Assembly: GCF_001949145.1 (NCBI RefSeq)
Contig: NW_019091556.1
Span: 217,405 to 281,404 of the forward strand
DNA: 64,000 nucleotides
Source: Acanthaster planci
Lineage: Eukaryota; Echinodermata; Asteroidea; Valvatida; Acanthasteridae
Direction: 5' to 3'
Position numbers and translations under genes: made by a program. The notes beneath the pieces were generated by a model. That model was not told where the DNA came from. It searched no databases and saw only the letters and a list, made by a program, of their open reading frames with translations. This document shows, one piece after another, positions 24,010 through 37,100 of the stretch. Each line of letters starts with the position of its first letter. Position 1 is the first letter of the stretch.

Positions 24010-27000
24010 TTAGGTAAAAACTCAAGTATTTCAACAGCATAGTCAAACAGAAAATATCAGGAAATTCAGAGGCAAGACAAAACTCGGCCATGGAACTCAG
24101 TGGGTTTCTTGCTTCCACTAAGGTCCGACCGTGGCCTGACCACTGGCCGGAAAACTTCCTCCGGCCCTACTTCTTATCCCCCCCCCCCACAACCTGTCAG
24201 TCACGCGATGAAGAGGGAACAACAGCAGGGGGTCCAGTCACCGCAGCGGAGGTTGCGCTAAACCAACAAGCCGTTGATTTGCGTTGATTTACGGCCGGCT
24301 ATTCGCGATGTTAGCACCTTATTACCAAAGGCGGGCCCGGAGTGGTTAAGGTTTGCGCGTTGAACAATGTCGAGGAGCGTGAATTGTATGGGCTTGAGAG
24401 ATGACCGTTTGTCAGAGAACTGACAGCAATGATTGATGAATTCTTGGTAAGGATGTGATTGCATAATGAGGTTTGCCTTGACTAAACCGTGGAACTGAAC
24501 TGAACCCAACTGGACCGAGCCGGGTAGGTACGGTGGTTGCATGGTGCAAAGTTACTGGAGTCCAGTTGTATCATGAAAGTCAAAAACAAACAGGTAAACA
24601 ATTACATTGATGGATATGATGCAACTTGTTGCCAATTTAGATTGAAAAAAAAATTATCGTGTCGAGCTCCGCAGCGGGCAAAACACACCGAAATTCCTCA
24701 TTTCAAGACTTCTGTAACTGAGATTCGAAAACAAGAGCCAATCTTTGCTGTTGGTATCTACCCAGAGTTGCAACCTTCGTTGCAAGGGGACGGAGCTGAC
24801 CAAGTATAAACATTTCTAAAACTACTTTGCGTAGAATTCGGTTCATGGCAGTCTTTGTACTCTAGCGAGCAAGTATCCCTGCTTTCAGATGTCTCGCCCA
24901 CCATCATAACCATTTCGAGTAAATGAATGCTGAGAAAGAGGCTACATAGAGTACACAGAATACACCTGTTGTCGGGCCGATCTAAATTCATCCCACACAG
25001 CACCATACCCACTCAACAGTTCCACACAGCTATAACAGTCAGTCCACGGTGGGGAAGAGCATTCTCTTCCAGCTCAGTAGGCACGCGGTGCACAAATGTT
25101 ATTACATACGGTACGTTGGGGACGATGTCTGGCCTATCTAATCCAATGCTAAACAAGCCATGATAGGTTTACGGTGGTGGAACATGGTGCACATTGTATT
25201 AAGAATGGTAGGGCAATTATGCAGGTATGAAGGTAACGTGGAAAAGAAAATTAAAAACAACATCATTAACAGGGATCAAAAAGATAGACGATGAATAACT
25301 GCAATGCTGACATCTTTTAATTACAACGACAACGATCGAAAAAGAGCTACAGAAAAATAGAAGTCTGCTGAACACTTTATAATTGTGAAGGTAATTATGA
25401 AGGTAACTGTACAAATAACCTAAGAAACAAAATTCAACAAGATTACAAACACATCGAAAACAACTGATCAAGAGTTTCAGCATCCAATGAATCAATTGCA
25501 CATCGATATCTCTACCTTGGTCCGAACGATGTCAACCTCTAAACTTTTCAAAAACAGGAACCAAATCTACAAATCTTTACAAAAACTATCGCGACAATAT
25601 AAACATTTCACGAGGGAATCCACAGTTTTCAACGGCCGTTGACTGCAACAGTGCCAAGTCAGCAATGTATACCGGACTTTTGGCCCGATGGTAATTCCAT
25701 GCTCTTGGCCGGTCAGCAAATCGAGATTGAGCAGAACTATAGAGATTGTCCAGTCAAGCAACACTGTTAGAGAGTAAAACAATCAATATCGATCAAAACT
25801 ATCATAAAAGGCAACGATATCAAGAAAAAGAAAATCATGAGACCCGATCTGTTGTTGGTTTTTGACGGACACAGAATGGTCAAGGCTGGTATCCAAAGGG
25901 TGCTGTTTCAATCAACAACTTGAAATTTCCTCCAACATTGCATCAAAGGATCGATTCTTTTGAGCATCAAACAATCTACAACATTCAAGTTTTGTATTCA
26001 CCCTACCTTAAAAAAGAGAGAGAGAAGGTGAATGCTAAAATCCAAACGACCCCAAGTAACATGACGGAGCCATTCAGCGCAGTCACAATCACACCAAATT
26101 GAACCCAGGCCATTCACGAGCGTCAACAAGGCGTTTAGGAGAAGTGTGTTCAGGGTATTGCTGCGCGCCGCGAGGATACGGTTTGGTCTAAACGGATTAA
26201 ATCGGCCATTGCAGGAGTCAAGTATTTGACTTCGCTTCAACTGTGCATGAGTATCCTTTACAGACGAACCCACAATCTGGTCAACCGATGACGCAGTGTG
26301 GACGTAAGACAGGAACACATACTCAAATAAAACAACCAGATTTACAAGCTTTCTCACAACCATCACAACTATGGATGTTGCCTTCAGTTTTCAATGATAA
26401 ACTACAGTATATCGCGGATGCGATTAATCACAAATAAGACGATCGATTAAGATGACAATGACAAGGTCGTTTGTGGATTTTTGCGTCCATAAGTCCAGTG
26501 CAGTCACATCTATAAAGGAAGACATCACATGTCAACACTTACAGCACCTTTTGATGACAGTATCGATTTTCCTCAACGTGAATGTGCTTTTGATACCGTG
26601 TATTTTTCTCATGTGACCGATACTTCCACAAGAAAACTATTTACAGTTTGAACATAAACGGGCAACCGCACTCAACACTTCGCACGTCGTTTGTCACAAT
26701 GTCAACTGCCTCACCTAGGTAAATCATAAAAATGACCCCAAAAGACTACGCGATCAGCACAAGTTCAGCTCGATGGACGATAAAACATTGACAGTTTGGT
26801 TGTACTCTTCTCTCTGATCTCGGGTTTGAAATAACATGATCGCAAAACAAATTCATCCGGCAAAAGGTTGATGGGTGACCTCCAGAAGTCTTTTATTTTG
26901 TCTCTATGGTGCATAATCTTATCCTCGGTTTTCACCGGGGACTGATTCTCGCATAATGAAACTATTTTGCTCCTTACGGCCCAATACGTCTTGCTAATCT

Positions 27001-29500
27001 TATGAAGTACTTTGAACAATTCAACAAACAGGGTTAGTTGTCATGACTTTACTCATAACTGGTCTCAGAATGTGCTCCCTAAATTTACGGAAACCCTGCC
27101 CAGAGCCTCGCGTAAAAACTGCTCCTATTAAAAATTACCCTTATTTGCAGCTTTTATCTGTGTTCAGATACAACTTCCACTTTGTGTATTTGTGCAACCC
27201 ATCAAGAAATGTAGAGAACCCAAGATAAGCTGTCATTTAACAAGCTTGTGGTTCGTGGACATATTGACTTTATCCCTACTCATCCCTACAACTAGCTACC
27301 GTGATGGCTACCCTCTCAGCCGGATTAGAAGACCAATATTGAGTTTGCTAAACCGGTCAGTAAATACCATCTCGGGAACACTGTCCATTGTCCGGAGAGT
27401 TCGGCCAACAATGACCAAAGACAAACCCTTTGGCCCCCTGGACAAACGCCAGACGACCGCGGGACGATTGGGCCTTTGATTCGGTATGGATCGCCGTTCT
27501 AGTTGAGCCCGCACGTTTCGCCTGGGTTCGCGACGGCAAACTTTAACGCAACTCGCCAGGCGAAATAGTGAAAAGCTCTGGTAGACATGTAAAGCCATCC
27601 CTTTGGCGCATGCATGCTGTGCATGTCCCATGCAACTTCGACACATCTTGCATCGACAGATAAGAAGGAATTCGCCTTGTTTATTTGTAGACCGCGGTTC
27701 AAGCATGGGTCCACAGATAAAGACAAGCTTTGTAGGGAAGCTAGCTTTTAAAATATTCCCAGTTTAATTGCTGATTACAGAAAGTGTTCACTCCTTCTAG
27801 ACGGATGACACTGTTATTGCTGTCATTTTATGTCACGAATATATCCGTCATTGATACCAAAGCCTTCGTCGGACAAATCACATCTTTAATCTATGACATG
27901 GGATAAACACGTTAGTTAGGTAATAATTCGACGTTCCGCGTCTTACTTGCTCTTCTCTGAGACTGGTATTTCCCATTTTAAGCTGATTTTTGGGCTATAC
28001 CATCATTTTGGAAATGCCTTCAATGAGGCAAGGAACATAGCCTCCATTCCAGCAAGTAATAATCAGAAATGAATTCACAATCACACTAGAAGAAATGGAG
28101 AACTGTATCCTCCCAAGCGTAAACAAAACAGGGCAAGTTTCCTAACAAGTGACCGCTTACCACAAATATTCTTCTTCAAGAGATCCAGGCTCGATATTCA
28201 TGGTAACTCGAACCGAGCTGCGGTGCATTATTTCAATCCAGCATGCATAAAATGACCCCCATGTTGGGGGATTTACACGAGTAATAAAATTCCAGGCCAA
28301 TGCACAAAGACTTACCCGCTTTCCCACGTGGTGTCGAGTTGGAATATTTAATTGACGCTTGGACAATTCAAGGGTGTTGCTCCTTGAATGTTCGACAACA
28401 CCGGCAAAACAATTCATTTGGATTGCCTTCAAGAGACAAAACTTATGTTGTTTTGGTCATTTTTGAAAACGTCCCAACACAGAAAGGGGAAAAATTCCTT
28501 AAAGTAAAATCTCTGCACGGCTTACAATACATGAAATTTAAGGAGCTGCCCGTCATATAATTCTCAAAAACTTTTTGACTCGGATTTCATGAACAATTGC
28601 TATCATCATTAAATCATGAACTCTAAGGGTATTGTTCTTTTTTCCCATCTTTTAAAGAAAAGAATACAAGAGAACATTTGGATATATCTCATTTGGATTG
28701 TCAAGGTGACAGTCAATTCTTTATGTTCTGATTGCCTAGCTATGCAATTTAACCTTTTTGGAATACACTTGAAAAAAAGTTAAGGTCGACAGCAATTCAG
28801 ATCATGAGTATTTCTATAAATCCTCGGGGCTGTATCGTCAACTCGTAGGAATTCGTTGGCCGATGTATCTACACGATACAGAGCCAGAACCAAGCCCTAA
28901 AATCCACGATGTCCACGCGGTTTATAGTAAGATGAGCAGGCGATACATTTCTCTGATTTTAAATAACCGGACCGAAGGTGGACATGTTGGAGATCCAATA
29001 TGTTCAAAGAACAAATCGAAGTGTACTTATACAGTCTCACCAAGAACACAATGAAAACAGAGCAGCGATACTCTCACAGTTTACACGGACAAATAAAAAC
29101 TGCTTTTATCGATCAACACCTGATTATAGATTATCATCAAGTGGTCATAAATTAATGACAATGCTGATTTGCCATGCCCTAAGTCTTACATTTCATTGAA
29201 AACAAAAGCAAAGGGAAAAATAATGTTTTAATGTAGGATTTAGCAGGAATGGTTTTCTTTGCTCTCCCGGAGTTTTTGTCTTTGGATCTAATCCACAAAA
29301 CGGAAAGTGGAAACAGGCCTCCTCGTCGATATTTTTGAGTGAGACATGTGGTTCCGGTTACCAGGTTACACGAAATCAGGAAATGGCAATGGTGTTTGGT
29401 TGTATAATTTACCCAGTTAACGTGAAAAAGTTAGTGAATGCCAAGTCACTTGGTCTGTAATTCATTAGAGCTATCACAGCCTGATTAGATTGTGACTCAC
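24010..29500. other. Non-coding stretch, no gene recognised
   Basis: Holds a tandem ten-base duplication (CGTTGATTTG-type) at 24272-24291, a C run near 24180, and AT-rich DNA with short GAAGGTAA motifs near 25385-25405. No frame shows a known domain, and no splice-bounded exon was convincing. Confidence 0.5.
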
Positions 29501-29539
29501 CGTGCAAGTAAAAAGCACCGTGATTCCACTGGAACCTGA

Positions 29540-30130
29540 CGGGTGTTTTGGTCCAAACGTCCCGGTTGGTTTTTGGGTGGCGATAAGCCTCTGCTGTTGA
29601 CGCTGTTCCGCTTGGTCGGAAGTAATTCCAGTAATCTACTCTTGGTGACTGTGCCCGTTATATTGTGCGGTCAGTCAGTTGAAAGAGAAGAAGCAGTGAA
29701 TGCAGTGTTCACTCTGCGATCGACACGAGACGGGGGTAGGGGATTTGCAGTCGATGTACATGTACAGCAGGCATGGAGGTGGATGAAATTGTCTTCAATA
29801 AGTTCTGGTGACCGGAAGACTGACCACAGCCTCGAGTTCGGTCCAATCAATGTCCAATTGCTGTCGATTATACCGCGGGAAAACCCTCCCTCGCTCCGAG
29901 CGCAAGTACCGATGACACAGCCCGGGCCGGCGAGGCTGACAGTCCCCGTGCGCCGCCCGATGATGAAGGCACGGTGGGCCGGGTAGAGCGCTGAGCCTCG
30001 GGGGGCAAGCTTGATGGAACAGCCCGCTAAACACACCAAGCTGTCCAGATTCGACTCAGCCAGGATCGCTAGATCCTAGCCCCCGTCTGCTTCCCGTGAC
30101 AGACTCCTTAAGACCCGCCCAGGTAATTTT
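29540..30130. other. GC-richer stretch with opposing open frames
   Basis: G+C is higher than in the flanks and CpGs cluster at about 29870-30010. Long frames are open on both strands (147 codons plus, 122 codons minus). This is what lowered stop-codon density in GC-rich DNA gives. Neither peptide has a recognisable domain. A perfect GGATC-GCTA-GATCC palindrome lies near 30063-30076. Could be a regulatory islet. Confidence 0.35.
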
Positions 30131-30201
30131 CTCGGAGCAAAACTCGCCGTAATTAAATCGGTGTACCTTTCGGCAACGGTTGAGTCAAAAAGACATTGGA
30201 G

Positions 30202-30273
30202 CTTGAGACCCCCAGAAATCTCTTGGAGATTTTTTTTCCCAGAGTGATGGTGGCTAGCTGTCAGGGTCTCAAG
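30202..30273. repeat. Inverted repeat with nested hairpin
   Basis: CTTGAGACCC at 30202-30211 pairs perfectly with GGGTCTCAAG at 30264-30273. Inside, AAATCTC (30216-30222) and GAGATTT (30226-30232) form a second perfect stem with a three-base loop. The 72-base span is pre-miRNA sized, but the two stems are separate rather than one continuous helix, which argues against a miRNA. Confidence 0.55.
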
Positions 30274-30299
30274 TTGCCAGTTGCTAGTTGGTTACAGAT

Positions 30300-33200
30300 G
30301 TTTCAGTCTGTTTGTTGGGTTGTGGTGAAACTCGAGTGGCTACAGCGGTGAGACAGTCTCTAAAGACAGTGAGATCTCTCGGCAGTCAGCCAGCCAACCA
30401 ACCAACAACGGAGACTTATTTCGAGTCAGGCCGTGAATAGGCCAAAGAAAATAAGATGAGACGAAACACTACAAGGGAGTTTTTGTGTACGGTTGGATGA
30501 CATGAGCAGTCACTGACCGATTAATACGTTGTGGCCGGTCGAATTCCAGCGGACATTGGACACGGGCCCTGTTCACTGAAGCGAAGAACACACGGTGGTT
30601 CTACGGCGCATGCAGTGTTTTGGCTCCCGAAAAAACTTGACGTGAAACCAAGGTCTTTAACTACCGGAGACTCTACTGCTCCATACATTCGCTCTCCTGA
30701 GGAAACAACCTTCTTTGCACTTTTCTTGTCCGGTTCGAACCATTCATAGCATTTCCCTACTCGCTTTTGTTATTCCAAGAGCACAGCGGTAGTGACAGTA
30801 GTTTATTATAGAAGCTCACACATGGACCTGCAGTATTCGATATTGATTCGGTTATGCACACGGTAAGACAGGGTACCCGACTCATGTCACAGACCTTGCC
30901 GTGAAACAAGGGATCTTGCGTATCAATTATTCATAGCGTGGGCGGGGCTTCGAGTTGGTCAACTCTTCCTTAATATACACAAAGGCTCTGGGAAGCTATC
31001 CTTTGATTGTATCCAAGGGGGTACCGGACCCAAATACCTGCTGCCCCTCACATCACAGGACCTGACGCCGTAGAACTAGGACACAAACTTTTCTCACGTG
31101 TTCCTTTCTCTCAATTGTGATTCTAACTGAAGACAAAGTAGCTGCACTCTTCACACCAAAGCACGGTCACATAACTCATTAGCTTCCAGACCCATGGGAT
31201 TGTAGCGACAGAAGACAGTTTGTCTCCGGGATTTTGGGATACAGTTTTTTTTTTTGGGGGGGGAAGACATACTCGCTTTACAAGACACAACTTGTGAGAC
31301 GAGTCTCAAAATAACTAGATGTGACGACACGGTACAAGATAACACTAAAAGCGATTTCTGATATCAAATTAAAATAACACAGACCATCTCCAAACTGTAT
31401 GCATTACTTTTTAAAATGATACCTGTCTCCTCCATCCAGCAACCCCATTTTTCCGACCCTAGCTCCATCTATAATAAATGGCTTACCCGTGTTGTGAGTA
31501 AGCTAACGCTTGAAGAAGCGCGCGCAATCATAAATGACATGAATTGGTGAAGACATTTCGGGCTCAAAATTGACACGGCCGGTAAACCAAGGCGTCTCTG
31601 TATACGTGAAGCGTGCACATATGCGATGAGGAAACGGGGCATGACGATGGGACTGGCTGGGCATGGACCTATATAGTAGGCCGCCATCTTGATTTGGATT
31701 CACAATGAGGTGACTCTGGATTCAAAATGAGGGCTCCTGGGAAAAAAGGCCTTGGAATATGAGGCCCACATGGCGCGCTCGGGGTATACCCCCAAACGCG
31801 TTTAAAATAAAATGTAATTCAAATTAAAGCACACTTGTGGATAGACAGTTGCTGTTGGCATTTCACTCTAACACCGACGACGAAACTGGAGGAGATTAGA
31901 AATCCAATCTCTTACCTGTCATAAATTGGCGGAAAAAGTAACACAACATCCATGACGGCTCACTGGTAAATGAGCAGCTCGCTGAAAAACATTCAGGAGC
32001 AGGATTTTCACATTAACAACTTTACCTTTTCTCCTAATTTCACTATGGTTCTTCAAAGTTTTTTTCTACCGTGTTTCGAGCAGTTATGCCACTCGTGATT
32101 GCCACGAGCAATTTAACCTCTCTAGATATACCCTTCCCCAAACTCCCATCAATCCTTACCTACCGACCCCCCAAAAAACAACACAGAAAACCCTCCCCAT
32201 CTGCAAGAGAGCTGGCGTCGTTAGAACAACACGGAACCAGGGGCTCGAAAGCAACACAGGGGAAATTAAGTCGCCTTTTTTCACCCGCACTACCGGGAGC
32301 CGATCGAGCGAGTCCGGGAGCCTGCGGTCCTGGCTGGGCAACGGCAAAGTAGCGCCCCAGGGAAAAAGGTTGGACCGTTGGGACGCACTCGCGGCTAGCG
32401 CTGCCGTATACCAGCAACTCGCTCAGGCCAGTAGCCCGATGAGACGATTGCCAAATTTGATGGCCCTAATTTTTTTGTCCTCAGTCCGTGGGGACTTGGC
32501 AAGATTCAGACAGGGATAAGGAAATGGCGAAGATAGAGGGATGTGATATGTAGTCATCCTACGAGAACTGATGAGACAATTTATGTGGATGCAGGAACTT
32601 TGGTTAGTAGGGATTGGAATCATTATCCCTGCGTACTCTGTTTTTCGATAAAACAAAGTCCAGCCACCTTGGTGAGTAAAACTCTCAGTTTTCAGAGCGA
32701 TGGTTTTTGATGGACGTATCCAATCAAAGCAGATCAAGTTGCATTACCGGAGATGACCACTCACGTGTAGCACATGTCCCCACATTTCAGTTGTTGAGAG
32801 AAGAATTAGAGAAACTCCACTGTGAAATTCAACTTTAAACATTAAATAAAACAGTTACCTTTCGTGGAATCGCACCGTCCACCATTGCACTGGATGTGGC
32901 AAACTCGACCACCCCGAACGGGGCAGATGGCAAGTTTTTGTTCGTATGTGGTCCGGAAAGAGACAATTCACACCCTTTCCTGCGAAGTTCCCCCCGGAGG
33001 TTGGGCCAACCTCTACCCAAAAAGTCTTCACACCCTAGCCGCAAAGACAACAGCGGACCTGTTACATAATCAGTCTTAGTGAAAAGACACAGTGTTGAAA
33101 CGGGTTGAGTTTCTTAACAGTTTGACCCAACAAAATGAAGCATAATAAACATTGTTCAAAATAGACAAGAGTTGGTCATCTATAAACACTTTTATCACAC

Positions 33201-33450
33201 GCCTTAAGAAATGAGGACGAATCTGTCAATCACATAACCTATCCTCACAGTGACCATGATCACGAACCATATACACGCTGTTACATGCTTTCCAAGCCTA
33301 GCTATATTCACCCTTTCTATCTCCATCAACTGCATACAAATTCCCCCAAATTTCGGGCTTTACCAACTCTCTTGTACACGTAGATGTGCAAATGAACAGT
33401 TCCTATTTGCGAATGCTTAAAATAATTCAATGTACCTTGATTTTTTTTTA
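30300..33450. other. Non-coding stretch; one weak exon-like segment
   Basis: A CAGCC/CAACC simple-sequence patch lies near 30385-30410 and a T-run followed by G-run near 31242-31263. On the minus strand 32859-33034 has an acceptor-like and a good donor-like border and an open frame; it is discussed among the findings because no homology can be shown. The rest is featureless. Confidence 0.4.
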
Positions 33451-33530
33451 GTTGAAAGAAACATTGCACTTTTCAAACATTGCGGTCGCACTTTGAATTC
33501 TTTCAAAAGTTGTCTGTCAACTTTCAAACT
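33451..33530. repeat. Cluster of TTTCAAA motifs with a small hairpin
   Basis: TTTCAAA-type strings recur near 33472, 33501 and 33522. AAAGTTG at 33506-33512 and CAACTTT at 33518-33524 form a 7-bp stem with a 5-base loop. A CTTTGAAT string (TCF/LEF-like) lies at about 33491. Function unknown. Confidence 0.4.
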
Positions 33531-33760
33531 AGGGTAGGTAGGTTTGGTTCCCCACAAATATAACTAAAAACCGATGATGTTCTTTTGAAATGAAAAAACA
33601 TTCTGTTCGTTTGTATTAAAATTTGGGGCCCTCAGTCTCTGGAGATTACTCTCCTTTATACTTCCCAAAATAGCCGCGGTGTTTCAAAGACCCCCCTTTC
33701 ATGGCAATTCAGGCTGTGACAAATAATTTCATATTGAAATGTTTGGAAACAGCGTCGATC

Positions 33761-33780
33761 TTGATTAATCAATCGATTGA
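33761..33780. promoter_or_regulatory. Two overlapping 12-bp palindromes, homeodomain-type
   Basis: TTGATTAATCAA (33761-33772) overlaps TCAATCGATTGA (33769-33780); both are perfect palindromes. The sequences resemble dimeric homeodomain or PBC/Hox-type sites. They lie within an unrecognised 97-codon minus-strand frame. Regulatory role is inferred from motif shape only. Confidence 0.3.
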
Positions 33781-34052
33781 CCACAGCTTTACAAATTGCT
33801 CTGTAGATGACCGAACCACTTGTTGAATTGAGTTCCTTCCTCTTTGACTGCATCATGGAAGCAAAGTGACCATCGGAAAGGTTAGACACCGACATAGGCC
33901 GGAGGGTGGGATTAACGGGGAGTGGACAGCGGTTGACGCTAACCCCCACTGGTCAAGCCAACCAAGTCAATGACTATTCACTGCATGAGTTCCCATCGAG
34001 ATTGCCTACAATGACAACTTGCCGCACATTCATGTTACTTCAGCTTTCGTAC

Positions 34053-34123
34053 CAGTGTTGTTGACTTGGACTCGAGTCGGCCTTGAGACTTGACTTGGAA
34101 AAAATGACTTAGTTACAACACTG
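34053..34123. repeat. Imperfect inverted repeat enclosing GACTTG/ACTCGAGTC units
   Basis: CAGTGTTGTTGACT at the left edge is matched in inverted form by AGTTACAACACTG at the right edge. Between them are repeated GACTTG, ACTTGACTTGG and ACTCGAGTC units. Similar ACTTGAC units recur at 47515-47760. It reads like a relic of a simple-sequence-bearing foldback element. Confidence 0.5.
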
Positions 34124-34149
34124 TTTCGCACTGCCTGCAGAGATGCCCA

Positions 34150-37100
34150 ACAAGACCCGACCAAGAGAGGTACATCCACGTTCTCCAAGAAATTGACTTG
34201 ACCTGAATCTGAAAGGTCATTTTTGGAAATTTCGAATAAAGTCAGTTGGTTCCATGCTTGAGCCGTATTACACTACTAGTGAAAAATGAGTCAAGGTGGA
34301 GATAATACATGCAACAGTCGTCTGCTGCTCCAGACGTAGTTTAATTTCAACGAAGATGTGTCGTATGACAGGCACAGCGAGTCTGCGAATCAAGGTTTCC
34401 TTTTGAAGGTAATTCTGTTTTTAATCAAAAGACTAACAGTGAGTGGGAATTATACTAAAATGCTACCTCAAAAAACGAAGGACTTGAAAAGAGGTGCAAG
34501 GTTAAAATTCTTCAAAATCTCTTAGATGTAAATCCTTTTTTGCCATTCATGATGCTCAATGCACGAATTTGGACGCCCGATAATTTTGACCGCCATATGA
34601 GCCGAAGTTGACCATTAAGGACAAGCACATGCTGCATTGTGTATGTAATTAGTAGAGGAACCTGTTAATTATAATAAACTTCAGATTTCAAACTACAAAA
34701 AGGTATCTAGCAGCCTGATGTAATTAGGAGAAAAAAATGTAACGAAAATTGGTAGTCTGATCGGCAATGTTGAACAGTCCGTCGAATTTATGCATTCTTG
34801 GTTTGATCTCCTTTAAAAACTGCATTTCTCATGTAGAGCCCAGAGGTCTATGGATTGAAAGAAAAATAATACGCAACCATAACTTTTTCTTCGATGAATT
34901 ATGCTGTTCTAAATAAGTATAGCCAACTTGGGCTGAATATTTGATGACTACTGATGACCTACAATTGGACTGCATGTCAAACGCAAAGGAAAATTGACGT
35001 GGCCGAGTGACTCACCGGTCAATTCATGTTGTTTTGAAGCCACAATTCAAGTCAAGAACACCATATTTACGACTGAGTTAATCTGAACCCAGTGACGCAG
35101 GTTCACAGTGTCAAGGTTGGGCATCAGTCGCTCAAAAGAGAACCACGTTTTTAAGATTAGTGTTTTTGAAAATCAATGAAACAAATTCTGACACATAATG
35201 AGAATGATGCTCTCGAGATTGTCATGAATATTCACAGCCTTAAGTTACTCTAAGTTGATGACAAAACTAACTCTGATCAGTTGTGGAAAAATCAGAATCC
35301 GAGTGGTTTTTATCTGGACAAGAGGCTGTCTTAGGACTCTGAAAACTTCAACTTAAGCTGCCTATCCTGGTACAGAAAAGGAAAGATAAACAACGTAGTC
35401 ATATCAAATCTAATCAAAACTGAAATATGAAATGGATGAATTAGTTCTGAGCCTTGCTATCATCTAAAGCAAATCACCGGAACTTTGACTTCATTATTCG
35501 GTAAACGCTTCCCTCTACACGGTTCGTGTTGTTGATGAACATGAAATCACTTCCTATTCTGCAACCCCAAAGGAAATTCTCCCCCATAACAACAATGATT
35601 GTTCCCTTGCCATCCTTAAAGTCAGCGCCGTTTCGAAAGTCCAACTCTCTAGTTCGCCACTACTAACCACCCTTAAGAAAACAACCCGTATACTGAAAGG
35701 TTCCGTGTACTTTTCGCGTATTGTTGTCGACTTGCGCTCAATTCATCCGTCCCAGACTGGTCCCAAAATACAACTTACCATTTATGGCCGCAAGGCTGTA
35801 GGCGTACGAGGATGTAACCTCGTCCAAAAACATTGCCGGTGCTACATCTTTAAAGTGATCTTTGGATGTAGATTGGTATTTAGATAACAACTGAGGATGT
35901 GATTATATTTCATTATTTCTTTCCAAATTTTTATCGTGTAGAGAAAGATTAAATCATTATTTGCCTTATAATGTTTGCACCCTATCGTGCAACTTAAAAG
36001 TGCTAGTAGTTACAGATGAAAACATATTTCATAGGTCTGAATCACTATTTGTCTAAAAACTTTAATTTCAGTGCTTTTTAGTGTAAACAATAAATTGAAA
36101 TTTAAAATGAAATATTACCTTGAGCGTAAAGATAATCGTTCTAAAAATTAAGAATAAGAGCTTGCAGGATAATCAAATTGATATGAAATTAAAGAGACAT
36201 AGAGCGGCAGGGTTCATCCCAAAATGCTGGCCTGGAATAAAAAAATACAAGATTATTCACTGAGAGGATATCATGAGTTGACGGGTAAGGTTACATCAAC
36301 ACGAGCTGAGCTGTGGAAACTTCATACCACTCTGGGATTAAGGTTTGGTTTATTCGAGATTGGTTGCAAGTTTTGCCTTCATCCCTTCGTCCTTGGTTTG
36401 TAGCTGAGTTCGATTAGGATGTGGGGACCTGTCACGATGTTAAAGTGAATGGGACATTCCATCCCGGCTCTCTGTGAAAAGCTACACTGGTTTACTTCAA
36501 CCATGGACGGTTATTTGCCCAAAGAGGCACTGCAAATTCGACCCTCGCGTATTATTTCAAGATTGAATATTACTGCCTTCCAATCATATTTCCACATAGA
36601 CTCATTAGTGATTTTTTCCCATTCAGCGTCAGCTTGCACAAGCTGGCGAATAACAAACAGGCCTCATATTTTTAAACCCCTCAAAACCTATTCAAAAGTC
36701 CTGTGACCTGTTTGTCGAAGTTGCGGCTTTCTGCATACCCACATAAGTTGTTTTCCCCGTTCCAAACCGCCAGAAAGCTACCGAATTCTGTTACTTTTAT
36801 CCCTAATCCTACATCAATGAGAGTTTTCCCTTTTCTCCTTCTGATATGAAAACTTTGTGCTCAATGCCCCGAGGCCATCCGCCGTGCATTCGGACTTTCT
36901 GCACGGGGTCTTTTCTTGTGCACCGGAGTTCGGATTACAGTCAAGAGAAAAGTCAAGACTGTGCCGGGACAAAACAACACCAGCGGAGGGGGGGGGGCGT
37001 AGGGGCAATCACAGGTGTTGACGGTGGGGCCGGAGCCGCTGCAAGCCTGGGAGAAAAAGAGAGAGAGGGAAAGAATAGGGGGGACAGAACGGATGGGGGC

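Noticed and set aside
31362-31673. Plus-strand frame of about 104 codons interrupted by a single TGA at 31548, with acceptor-like and donor-like borders
   Set aside because: The peptide reads somewhat protein-like (LTLEEARAIIND), but one-stop frames this long are expected many times by chance. There is no SECIS-like structure or homology to justify reading through the TGA.
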